Below are positions 1 through 7,252 of a DNA stretch of 42,723 nt, in pieces. The stretch spans positions 1 to 42,723 of the forward strand of contig JAISBD010000001.1 of NCBI GenBank assembly GCA_031266345.1. Direction: 5' to 3'. This DNA is from Puniceicoccales bacterium. Its GTDB lineage: Bacteria > Verrucomicrobiota > Verrucomicrobiia > Opitutales > JAIRKQ01. Below the pieces are notes generated by a model. It had not been told where the DNA came from and searched no databases. It saw nothing but the letters and a program-made list of their open reading frames with translations. Each line of letters begins with the position of its first letter. Position 1 is the first letter of the stretch. Position numbers and translations under genes: made by a program.

Positions 1-430
1 ACCTGAGAAACAGGAAAGAGGGAGAGATGCCATTGACTGATAACTTTGCGGAGAAGGAGATGGAGAAAGAGATGGGATTGCCAAATCGTGGAGAAGGAGC
101 GTGAAAGAAAGTTTCGAAAGTCACTGGAAAGTGGAAAAGTTTATTATTTCCCAGTTTTCTCCCCGCTATTCTTCTTTGCTTTAGTTTTTTTCCGCGAATT
201 AATTTTAGTAAGCTTGAATTTAACCTGAGAAACAGGAAAGGGGGGAGAGATGCCATTGACTGATAACTTTGCGGAGAAGGAGATGGAGAAAGAAACGGGA
301 TTGCCAGATCGTGGAGAAGGAGTGTGAAAGAAAGTTTTGAAAGTCACTGGAAAGTGGAAAAGTTTATTATTTCCCAGTTTTCTCCCCGCTATTCTTCTTT
401 GCTTTAATTTTTTCCCGTGAATTAATTTTT
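1..430. repeat. Tandem duplication, two copies of about 222 bp
   Basis: Copy 1 starts at the window edge (position 1) and copy 2 at about position 223. The copies are nearly identical, with scattered substitutions and one 1-nt indel near position 20. Similarity fades after about position 430. Copy 1 may extend left of the window, so the array could be longer. I see no convincing gene in it: the short open frames on each strand are not supported by a start signal or a recognisable product. It occupies most of the gene-free stretch left of the tRNA. Confidence 0.85.
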
Positions 431-436
431 TTGAGC

Positions 437-459
437 CAAAAGTGAACTGAAATTTTCAC
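437..459 (-). terminator. Possible weak terminator after tRNA-Ser
   Basis: On the minus strand, about 50 nt past the tRNA 3' end, GTGAA and TTCAC can pair across an 8-nt loop and are followed by TTTT. The stem is short and the T-tract brief, so this is only a candidate. Confidence 0.25.
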
Positions 460-506
460 GCTGCTCATTTTTTCACTTCCTCCGATCTCCTGGGAGTTCT
501 GTGCTT

Positions 507-598
507 TGGCGGAGAAAGAGGGATTCGAACCCTCGAGCCCCCTTTGAGAGGCCACCTTCTTAGCAGGAAGGCGCTTTAGACCACTCAGCCATTTCTCC
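507..598 (-). tRNA. tRNA-Ser (anticodon GCT)
   Basis: Reads AGC/AGU serine codons. On the minus strand the acceptor arms GGAGAAA (from 598) and TTTCTCC pair perfectly, followed by discriminator G at 510 and an encoded CCA at 509-507. The anticodon stem CCTTC/GAAGG encloses loop CTGCTAA with anticodon GCT at 562-564. The T arm is GAGGG-TTCGAAT-CCCTC. A long variable arm of about 20 nt, with a GCCTCT/GGGGGC stem, lies between the anticodon and T arms, as expected for a class II tRNA such as tRNA-Ser. A possible -10 box (TATCAT, 608-603) lies just upstream. Confidence 0.97.
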
Positions 599-786
599 AA
601 GAATGATAAAATGTGTACCCAAAAACATGCCCAAAGCAAGACATAATCCAAAGTGAATGGAAAATTTTTAGCGCGAAACTCAAAGTATGGCGAAAAAAAA
701 GAAGGTGTGGATAGGCCTGTCCAGTGCATGGCAATGGGGGGTACTAATCTTTCAATTTGCCATTTAACTTGCTAAATCGTATGGCT

Positions 787-1353
787 TTATTTGTGGAATG
801 TTTCCCCGGTGAAGCGATTGAAATTTTCTGTTGCCCTTTGGAGAGGTTTATTTTTCCCACCTCCTAAGAAGGCATCGCCCATTGTACCTCGCCCCATTAG
901 TATTTCCCTGCGCCAATTTGCGCTATAAACCCCATCTCCCAGTAAATATTTAACTTGGGGCGAATTTTCCAATATTTGGTAAGTGCCTTTGCCAGCTTTT
1001 TCATGGGCTTTAGTCCCGGAACCTTCTAAATTTATTCCACTGAAATTAATAAATTTGGCGATTTTTTTGGCATCTTCCATTGCCATATCGTTAATTTTCT
1101 TCCCTATTTCGCTTACACCTTGCTCAAGGTCCGAGCTGCTCACGGAAAACTCTTTCATGCATTGCTCCTTGGATGGGGCAGCCAATTGTACACATGAACG
1201 CTGATCCATGGAAGTTGAATTGATTTTGGCACAAATACTTATGTCTGCAAAACCTTTATATGTTGATTTTGAAGCAGTTATGGCATGCTCTCGTCCGTTG
1301 ATCACTATCGTTGCTGTTTGGGGTCCACTGCTCTCTTCAGCACGACTCAACAA
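787..1353 (-). CDS. Unrecognised protein with interrupted 5' end
   Basis: I do not recognise this protein. The 188 codons from a TTG at 1353 show no signal peptide, membrane segment or known motif. The C-terminal half is glycine- and lysine-rich (GMGxG-like stretches, ending FTGETFHK). The same frame is open further upstream to an in-frame TAA at 1393-1395. Beyond that stop it continues for 15 codons to an ATG at 1438-1440 (MRMAINFSCEDLNKK, then stop). The intact ancestral gene therefore probably began at 1440, and either a nonsense mutation has shortened it or translation restarts at TTG 1353 or 1350. There is no good Shine-Dalgarno at either start. It stands alone, divergent from pyrH. It may be a decaying accessory or effector-like gene; no function is assigned. 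Confidence 0.6.
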   Translation of the reverse strand: MLSRAEESSGPQTATIVINGREHAITASKSTYKGFADISICAKINSTSMDQRSCVQLAAPSKEQCMKEFSVSSSDLEQGVSEIGKKINDMAMEDAKKIAKFINFSGINLEGSGTKAHEKAGKGTYQILENSPQVKYLLGDGVYSANWRREILMGRGTMGDAFLGGGKNKPLQRATENFNRFTGETFHK

Positions 1354-1518
1354 ATCTCTAACTATGCTCGCGTTATCCGTAATGTTAAAATTTTACTTTT
1401 TATTTAAATCTTCGCAAGAAAAATTAATTGCCATGCGCATGCTGTGAAACAAAATTATTCGGCCCTAAACCCTCACCTGTGAAAGATCTAAAATAAGACG
1501 CAGTGCAATAATTATAAA

Positions 1519-1546
1519 TTGACTGCGGCACTATTTTGTTTATCCC
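1519..1546 (+). promoter_or_regulatory. Candidate promoter for the pyrH operon
   Basis: TTGACT (1519-1524) lies 16 nt before TATCCC (1541-1546), just upstream of the pyrH start at 1561. The -35 box is good and the -10 box poor. An alternative AT-rich -10 (TATAAA, 1513-1518) has no clear -35. Weak evidence. Confidence 0.25.
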
Positions 1547-1560
1547 TTAGGCACGGTCTT

Positions 1561-2280
1561 ATGGTGTATAGGCGTGTTATCCTGAAATTCAGCGGCGAGA
1601 TTTTGCGGGCAAATGGCGGAGGGGAGGCCATTGACCATGCCGTTGTTGGCAAATTATGCGATGTTTTAAAAGAGCTGCAGGGGGATGGGTTGCAACTTGG
1701 AGTGGTGCTTGGCGGCGGGAATATTTTCAGGGGATTGCCGGCTAGTAAGGCGGCTAAATGTGACCGCACGCGCGGGGATTACATGGGCATGCTAGCCACA
1801 GCCATAAATTGTTTGGCCGTGCAGGATGGACTCGAAAAATTAAACGCAGCGGCACGGGTTTATTCCGCCATCCCCATGGTGGATGTCTGCGACACATTTT
1901 TTGTTAGGGATGCGCTGCGGGATATGGGCGAAGGCAAGATTTTGCTCCTCGCCGGCGGCACGGGTAGGGCGTTTTTCTCCACGGATAGTGCGGCGGCCCT
2001 GCGTGCAAGTGAGCTTAAAGCTGACATTGTCGTCAAAGCAACGAAGGTCGATGGGGTGTACGACAAAGATCCAAAAATATTTGCCAATGCGGAAAAATTT
2101 GAAAAAATTTCCTTCGCCGATGCTTTGAAAAATCGATTGAACGTGATGGATTCCACGGCATTTTCGCTGTGCATGGACAACAATATACCGATTTTAATTC
2201 TGGACGCCGCCAGCGATATTAATAATGTTAGGCGTGCGTTGCGGGGGGAGAAACTCGGAACTTTTATTAGCAACTCCTAA
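1561..2280 (+). CDS. pyrH: UMP kinase
   Basis: Phosphorylates UMP to UDP in cytosolic pyrimidine nucleotide synthesis. The 239-residue product is the usual length for bacterial PyrH. It opens with YRRVILKFSGE, matching the family's nucleotide-binding N-terminus, then shows the GGGNIFRG glycine loop, AGGTGRAFFSTD, and the KATKVDGVYDKDP segment of the amino-acid-kinase fold. The frame is open further upstream to a TTG at 1519, but the family alignment favours ATG 1561, which has an AGG about 9 nt before it. It is the first gene of a four-gene plus-strand run. The pyrH-frr order is common in bacteria, so the assignment is secure. Confidence 0.96.
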   Translation: MVYRRVILKFSGEILRANGGGEAIDHAVVGKLCDVLKELQGDGLQLGVVLGGGNIFRGLPASKAAKCDRTRGDYMGMLATAINCLAVQDGLEKLNAAARVYSAIPMVDVCDTFFVRDALRDMGEGKILLLAGGTGRAFFSTDSAAALRASELKADIVVKATKVDGVYDKDPKIFANAEKFEKISFADALKNRLNVMDSTAFSLCMDNNIPILILDAASDINNVRRALRGEKLGTFISNS

Positions 2281-2295
2281 TTTTAAGGAACTTTT

Positions 2296-2856
2296 ATGGA
2301 TATTGATGCTGTGATAAAAAATACAAAAACTGCCATGGTAAAGGCGGTCGAACATGCGCAAAATGAATTTAATTCGCTGCATAGCGGCAAAGCCTCCGCC
2401 AGCATGGTGGATTGCGTCGTTGCCGAAATTTATAGCTCCCAGATGCGCATAAAAGACATCGCAGCGGTGACAACTCCCGATCCGCACACTATCCGCATTC
2501 AACCGTGGGATAGGGAAAGTTTGAAGCCCATTGAGAAAGCTATTGCGGCGGCTAATATCGGCTTGAATCCCGTCGTTGATGGCATGGTCATACGCTGCAG
2601 CGTACCGGAGATGAGTAGGGAGCGGCGCCAGGAGCTGTCCAAGGTCGCGAATACCATGGCGGAGGAAGGTAGGGTTAGCGTACGGGGCATCCGGCGGGAC
2701 ACCCTCGATTCGTTTAAGAAAGCGCAAAAAGCCGGTGAGATTTCCGAGGATGATTTGAAGCGCCTGGAAAAGGACGTGCAGAAGTTGACGGACAATTTCA
2801 TCGCCGAAATAGATGGGGCGTTGGAGAAAAAAATCACCGAATTGATGAAGGTGTGA
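2296..2856 (+). CDS. frr: Ribosome recycling factor
   Basis: Releases ribosomes from mRNA after termination together with EF-G. The product is 186 residues, the normal length. Recognisable family segments are the N-terminal helix with LHSGKASASM, the central TTPDPHTIRIQPWD strand, the domain-II stretch GMVIRCSVPEMS, and the C-terminal long helices with RRDTLDSFKKAQKAGEISED. ATG 2296 has a clear AAGGA Shine-Dalgarno. It lies 15 nt after pyrH and its TGA stop is one base before the next gene's ATG, so co-translation with the peptidase is likely. Confidence 0.97.
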   Translation: MDIDAVIKNTKTAMVKAVEHAQNEFNSLHSGKASASMVDCVVAEIYSSQMRIKDIAAVTTPDPHTIRIQPWDRESLKPIEKAIAAANIGLNPVVDGMVIRCSVPEMSRERRQELSKVANTMAEEGRVSVRGIRRDTLDSFKKAQKAGEISEDDLKRLEKDVQKLTDNFIAEIDGALEKKITELMKV

Positions 2857-2857
2857 G

Positions 2858-4207
2858 ATGGATATCAGGGATTTTTTATCCGACTATGTGGCCTTTGAGA
2901 GCGTCTCCTGCGACCGCTCGAAAGTTGCTGCCATGCAAGCAACGCGGGATTTTTTACTGGATTTTTTAGCGAATTTAAACTTCCATACGAAGAAGGTGGA
3001 GACCGATTTGCACGGCATAGTTCTGGCTAAAAATGATCAGAAGAAGGGTCGAAAGACTGTCCTTTTATACGGACACTACGATGTGCAACCGGCAGGCGAA
3101 GGTTGGTCCACTCCCCCATTCGCTTTAACCGAGAAAAATGGCCGCCTATACGGGCGCGGTGCCGCCGATGATAAGGGGGGAAGTTCCGCTATCCTCGCCG
3201 CGCTGCACGACATCTTCACAGAAAACAAGGATTTTCCCCTTAACGTCACCGTGATTTTAGAGGGGGAGGAAGAGGTTGGTAGCCCAAGTATGCCAATGTT
3301 TTTACAAAAATACCGCGACGAACTGCAGGCCGACATTGCCGTTGTCGCTGATACGTGGAGCGTGGACGACGAAAATATCGTGATAACTACAGGACTAAGG
3401 GGAATCATTTCCCTGGAATTGAAGCTAAAGTCGGCCGAAGGGGATGTCCATTCCGGCTACGGCGGCTCAATCATCAATCCAATAGGGGAGCTTGCCAAAC
3501 TTTGTGCAAGTTTCCACGATGGGCAAGGCAGGGTCAATGTGCCGGGATTTTACGACGGTGTCGCAGTACCATCCGACTTCGAACTTGCGCAAATAGAAAA
3601 ATTACCCTTCACCGATAGTGAATTCCTGAAATCCATCGGCGCGAAGAAGCTATCATCCGACAAGGATGCGCGCTCGGCCATCGAGAATATGAGGTTCTCC
3701 CCGACCTTGGAATTTAACGGCATATGCGGCGGCTACAGCGGCGATGGCGTTAAAACCATAATCCCCAATGAGGCTTCAGTGAAAATCACTTGCCGACTCG
3801 TGGCAAACCAGGATTGCGAGAAAATAAAAAGTTGCATCCGGGAGGCGATTTTAACGAGGGTGGACACGAATCTGGAAGTCAGCTTAAATTTTGGAGCATG
3901 CTCAAATGCCTATAATTTGCCCCTCAGCGGGATTAGTGGCGATGAAGCTTCCATTCTTGGCCAAAGTCTCAGGGTCGCCGACCGGGAAATCGAAAGTGTT
4001 TTTGGGCACAAGCCCCTCTACCTGCGAGATGGGGGCAGCATCCCCCTAATCCGCATGATAAAAGATATCCTCGGCATGGATTCCATCCTCGTGGGGCTCT
4101 CTTCGGCGGAGGATCGCGTCCATGGGGTCGATGAGAGCATCTCCATAAAAATGCTGGAGCGCGGTCGGGAATTTTTTAAGCGCTTTCTAACCAAGCTCGC
4201 CCAATGA
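2858..4207 (+). CDS. M20 family metallopeptidase (dipeptidase-like)
   Basis: Zinc-dependent exopeptidase of the M20/CNDP type, probably cytosolic because no signal peptide is seen. Its 449 residues are typical. Metal-site motifs are visible: GHYDVQPAG (His73, Asp75), GRGAADDKGG (Asp104/105), the catalytic glutamates in EGEEEVGSPSM (about 138-139), VVADTW, and a late RVHGVDE histidine. The lid/dimerisation domain lies in the middle (around GDVHSGYGG). The start is one base after frr, and its stop overlaps the mrdA start as ATGA. The substrate cannot be read from sequence; cytosol non-specific dipeptidase-like activity is the default guess. Its position before a PBP gene may just reflect operon packing. 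Confidence 0.9.
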   Translation: MDIRDFLSDYVAFESVSCDRSKVAAMQATRDFLLDFLANLNFHTKKVETDLHGIVLAKNDQKKGRKTVLLYGHYDVQPAGEGWSTPPFALTEKNGRLYGRGAADDKGGSSAILAALHDIFTENKDFPLNVTVILEGEEEVGSPSMPMFLQKYRDELQADIAVVADTWSVDDENIVITTGLRGIISLELKLKSAEGDVHSGYGGSIINPIGELAKLCASFHDGQGRVNVPGFYDGVAVPSDFELAQIEKLPFTDSEFLKSIGAKKLSSDKDARSAIENMRFSPTLEFNGICGGYSGDGVKTIIPNEASVKITCRLVANQDCEKIKSCIREAILTRVDTNLEVSLNFGACSNAYNLPLSGISGDEASILGQSLRVADREIESVFGHKPLYLRDGGSIPLIRMIKDILGMDSILVGLSSAEDRVHGVDESISIKMLERGREFFKRFLTKLAQ

Positions 4208-6075
4208 AATTGAGCATGAACCTGCTCAAATGGTGCCAAAAGAGTAGTGGCAGGATAAAAATTTTCCAAAGCATAGCGCTGGCAGTGTTTATCTACCTCT
4301 TTTGCGGGCTATTTTTCCGCCAAATCTTGCAACATTCCTATTTTCAACAAAAGTCGCGGCAGCAAAGTGCCCGCAGAATTATTTTCCCAGCCGCCCGGGG
4401 AAATATTTACGACCGCAATGGCAATATTTTAGTGGAAAATAGGCCCCTTTTTTCGCTGAACTTATATTTGGATGAATTATCCGAAAAATTTCACAGAGAA
4501 TTTGCCAAGCGAATCAAGGAATATGCCAAGTCCGGGCAGAAGTTTAACCGCACCCAAGTGCACACGGAAGCCCGCGAGTTTGTTGTGAACGAATTAATGG
4601 GTGCCGCCAATGATATCCTGGGGAAAGAGATCCATGTCCCTGGGCAAAAGATAGATAGGCACATAAATCAGTGCGCCATGCTGCCAATGACAATTTTGGA
4701 CGACCTCTCCGCTGAGGAGTGCGAGAAATTAACCGATGTTTTGCCCGTGAGTTCGCCCCTGCAAATTGGCGTGAGCTTGACAAGGCATCATCCCAACGGT
4801 GCGCTGGCCTGCCACGTTTTGGGCTACACGGTTTTGGCACAAAATCAGCACCTCAGGCGGGAAAATGGTGACAATGTGCGCACATTTGCCGTTCGGGAGC
4901 AAGTTGGGAAGAGTGGTGTCGAGAAGTGTGCTGACCATGTTTTGGCTGGTGAAGTCGGCTATGAGACGTGGATAGTCGACCATTCGGGGAACAAAAGCAT
5001 CCTGGATGAGAAGGCCAATCCGCGGGATGGCCAGTCCGTTTATTTGTCCATTGACAAGGACTTGCAAAAAGCCGCCGAGGAGGCATTGCGGCCATATGCG
5101 GGCTCAATCATTGTGATGGACGTCAATTCCGGAGAAATCCTAGCCCTGGCCAATTCACCTTCCTACGATCCGAACCTCCTCTATCCTTCAATTTCGAAAG
5201 CAACATTCAATCAAATCAGTGAAAAATTCGGCTGGCTCAACCAAGCTATGCAAGGATTATTCCCCATGGGCTCGATATTCAAGCTCATAAGTGCGATAGC
5301 GTTTGTGAAATCAGAAAAAATTGACATCCATGAAAAATGGTCGTGCACAGGGGTTTATCAATTTAATAATAAGCGACTTAGATGCAACAATCACCCCCGC
5401 GGTGAATGCGTTGATTTGGGATTGGCGCTTGGGAAAAGTTGCAACACATACATGTTCGACAGGGCGTTTAAAGTCGGCCATGAGCCCATTGCCCGCGAGG
5501 CAAAAAATTTTGGCCTGGACTCAAAAACCGAAATCGAGCTTCCCTACGAAACCGAGGGGATGACCATTCCGGATGCGGCTTGGAAGCGGGAGCATAATTT
5601 GGGTAACTGGCTCCCCGGTGACACTTTCAATTTGGCCATTGGCCAGGGATATGTGCTCACCACCCCTTTAAATGTGTGCTGCTTCACGGCTGCGCTGGCA
5701 AAGAATCGATACGGAATAAAGCCGACAATCTTCAAGACTGAAGAAAAAGCAGTCCATGGCGGCGAGCCCTGCCTATGCGATGAGGAGCATAAATTTTTCG
5801 TCGATGCGCTGGTTAGTTGCGTAGAGAACTACACCGGCCGCAAGGCAAAAATTGATGGGCTAGCCATTGCTGGGAAGACTGGCACATCCCAATTTAGGGA
5901 ATCTGGCAAGAAGCGCAATTTGGCATGGTTCATATGCTTTGCTCCGGCCTATGATCCTAAAATTGCGCTAACCGTGCTAGTGCGCGAACAGGCAGAGGGC
6001 TTGAACTATTACGGTGGGAGTCACGCCGCTCCCATAGCAAGAAAAATTTTACTTAACTATTTTAAATTAAATTAG
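4204..6075 (+). CDS. mrdA: Penicillin-binding protein 2 (peptidoglycan transpeptidase)
   Basis: Class B PBP that crosslinks peptidoglycan during lateral wall growth. The 623-residue protein has a single N-terminal membrane anchor (about residues 25-42), then the PBP dimerisation motif ARGNIYDRNGNILVEN, and a VGKSGVEKCADHVLAGEVG segment like the PBP2 pedestal domain. The transpeptidase domain has all three active-site motifs: SIFK with nucleophile Ser357 in PMGSIFK, SCN at 412-414, and KTGTS at 558. The VGKSGVE and VDHSGNKS pattern favours PBP2/MrdA over FtsI. It is the last gene of the pyrH operon with a 4-nt overlap. No rodA or mreB lies beside it. Confidence 0.9.
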   Translation: MKLSMNLLKWCQKSSGRIKIFQSIALAVFIYLFCGLFFRQILQHSYFQQKSRQQSARRIIFPAARGNIYDRNGNILVENRPLFSLNLYLDELSEKFHREFAKRIKEYAKSGQKFNRTQVHTEAREFVVNELMGAANDILGKEIHVPGQKIDRHINQCAMLPMTILDDLSAEECEKLTDVLPVSSPLQIGVSLTRHHPNGALACHVLGYTVLAQNQHLRRENGDNVRTFAVREQVGKSGVEKCADHVLAGEVGYETWIVDHSGNKSILDEKANPRDGQSVYLSIDKDLQKAAEEALRPYAGSIIVMDVNSGEILALANSPSYDPNLLYPSISKATFNQISEKFGWLNQAMQGLFPMGSIFKLISAIAFVKSEKIDIHEKWSCTGVYQFNNKRLRCNNHPRGECVDLGLALGKSCNTYMFDRAFKVGHEPIAREAKNFGLDSKTEIELPYETEGMTIPDAAWKREHNLGNWLPGDTFNLAIGQGYVLTTPLNVCCFTAALAKNRYGIKPTIFKTEEKAVHGGEPCLCDEEHKFFVDALVSCVENYTGRKAKIDGLAIAGKTGTSQFRESGKKRNLAWFICFAPAYDPKIALTVLVREQAEGLNYYGGSHAAPIARKILLNYFKLN

Positions 6076-6133
6076 TAAGCTGCTTCAATTCCATTTCTGG
6101 CCCTCCACTCTTTTCCTTCTTTGTCAATCCTTT

Positions 6134-6949
6134 TTAGGGATCCCGTTCCATGCCGTTTTTCCCGCGAAAAAATTTCAGCATATCTCCGAAGAGGTCTTCA
6201 TTTTTGCCAATTGAGGGGATGGTGGCTTGTTTTTCATCCGTTGAAAAGGATATTCCTTCCAGGCCTCGGGCGATTGCTACGGGACACGCTTCTCCCGCCT
6301 CTCCCATGACTAGAGGCGCAACCCCCGCCAATGCATCGGCAATATTTATTTTAGATATTTTCAGGGGCCTACCGAACAAATCGCTTTGACCGATGAGGTT
6401 TAAAGCGGGAATAAATCCAAAGCTGCCCTGAGAGATCCCAACCGTTCCAGCGCGCATCGGCAGCACGCAGCTATCCGTAGAAATTACGCCGAGGGTAGCC
6501 AAGTTAAATTTATTTGTGATAAAACTATGAATCTCTCTGAGCAAAGTTTTTACATCCCGTGGCCAAAGAACGTAGTATCCATTGCCATTACTTTCGTCTA
6601 TACCGCTGTTTGGGATCAGCGCGCTGTCCTTGATGGTGACGCATGGATCCGTGATTTTTTCGGGCGCATAATCTGCTTCTTCCCCTATGAGCTCCAGCTT
6701 GTCGACATCGCTTTTTTTCACGCACCTGCCCCCATGGATGGCCAGGACTTTTGCTGCAATCAAAATAATGTCGCCATCGAAAATTTTTGGTAAAAATTCA
6801 TCCAAAATTGCCAAGAAATCATCCTTTGGCGGCGTAAGTATGCGCGTTTTAACTTTCAAAAATTCCAGGCTCACTGGTTTTAAAAAATAGGCATAAATTT
6901 TTTGCGGTAAAGTGGATTTTATTAAAAAAAGCTTTACTAATGGGTGCAA
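6134..6949 (-). CDS. CofE-like gamma-glutamyl ligase family protein
   Basis: Resembles coenzyme F420-0:L-glutamate ligase (CofE, PF01996-type). Supporting segments are DIILIAAKVLAIHGGRCV near the N-terminus, the metal/GTP-site-like SALIPNSGIDESNGNGYYVL, VISTDSCVLPMRAGTVGIS, and the C-terminal ADALAGVAPLVMGEAGEACP followed by ARGLEG. No other F420 gene is in the window, and PVC bacteria are not generally known to use F420, so the true substrate is unknown. The start is uncertain: the frame opens at TTG 6949, while GTG 6874 (SLEFLKVKTRIL follows) better fits the family N-terminus. Neither has a good Shine-Dalgarno. It converges with mrdA and diverges from the small ribosomal protein gene. Confidence 0.75.
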   Translation of the reverse strand: MHPLVKLFLIKSTLPQKIYAYFLKPVSLEFLKVKTRILTPPKDDFLAILDEFLPKIFDGDIILIAAKVLAIHGGRCVKKSDVDKLELIGEEADYAPEKITDPCVTIKDSALIPNSGIDESNGNGYYVLWPRDVKTLLREIHSFITNKFNLATLGVISTDSCVLPMRAGTVGISQGSFGFIPALNLIGQSDLFGRPLKISKINIADALAGVAPLVMGEAGEACPVAIARGLEGISFSTDEKQATIPSIGKNEDLFGDMLKFFRGKNGMERDP

Positions 6950-6991
6950 ATTTAGATGGTAAAACTTGGTAAGTAAATTTTAGTTAAAGTT

Positions 6992-7093
6992 ATGGGAAGT
7001 TTGAAAAAGAAGCGCCACTTAAAAATGAACAAACACAAGAGGAGTAAGCGTCTGAAAATGAACAGACATAAGAAACGCCTCTGGGGTAACTAG
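6992..7093 (+). CDS. Small basic ribosomal protein, bS22 / AURKAIP1-COX24 domain type
   Basis: A 33-residue, very basic protein starting [17 protein letters not shown] and ending RHKKRLWGN. The length, the MGS start and the KKR...KxKH.RxxR pattern match the short bacterial proteins with the C-terminal domain of mitochondrial mS38 (AURKAIP1/COX24). These include the mycobacterial small-subunit protein bS22. The family role is binding 16S rRNA in the small ribosomal subunit. ATG 6992 to TAG 7093 contains no other plausible frame; the upstream Shine-Dalgarno is weak (TAAAG). It is easy to miss because it is so short. Identification is by recall of the family, not by alignment. Confidence 0.75.
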   Translation: MGSLKKKRHLKMNKHKRSKRLKMNRHKKRLWGN

Positions 7094-7127
7094 GCCTTCG
7101 ATTTCCCTTTCCTTTTTCCAATTTTTT

Positions 7128-7144
7128 TGGAGCAATTTGCTCCA
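7128..7144. promoter_or_regulatory. Perfect palindrome, possible operator
   Basis: TGGAGCAA-T-TTGCTCCA is a perfect 8-bp inverted repeat in the 159-nt gap before the unknown gene at 7253. It is not followed by a T-run on either strand, so it does not look like a terminator. A regulator-binding site is possible but unproven. Confidence 0.25.
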
Positions 7145-7252
7145 CGGTTTGTTCCTCGGGGAGTGAGTATTTGCATTCTGTGCAGCTATGTGAATGGAAT
7201 ATTAAAAAAAGTCTTGATTTTTCCGATACAATGTGCACAATATGATACTACT

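Noticed and set aside
144..347. 67-codon minus-strand frame in the tandem repeat
   Set aside because: It shares its end with the frame at 367-729 only because of the DNA duplication; no sign of selection on protein.
367..729. 120-codon minus-strand open frame
   Set aside because: It runs straight through the tRNA-Ser gene and one copy of the tandem repeat; no domain and no ribosome-binding site.
7128..7144. Terminator after the bS22-like gene
   Set aside because: The palindrome has only a 1-nt loop and no T-run after it on either strand.
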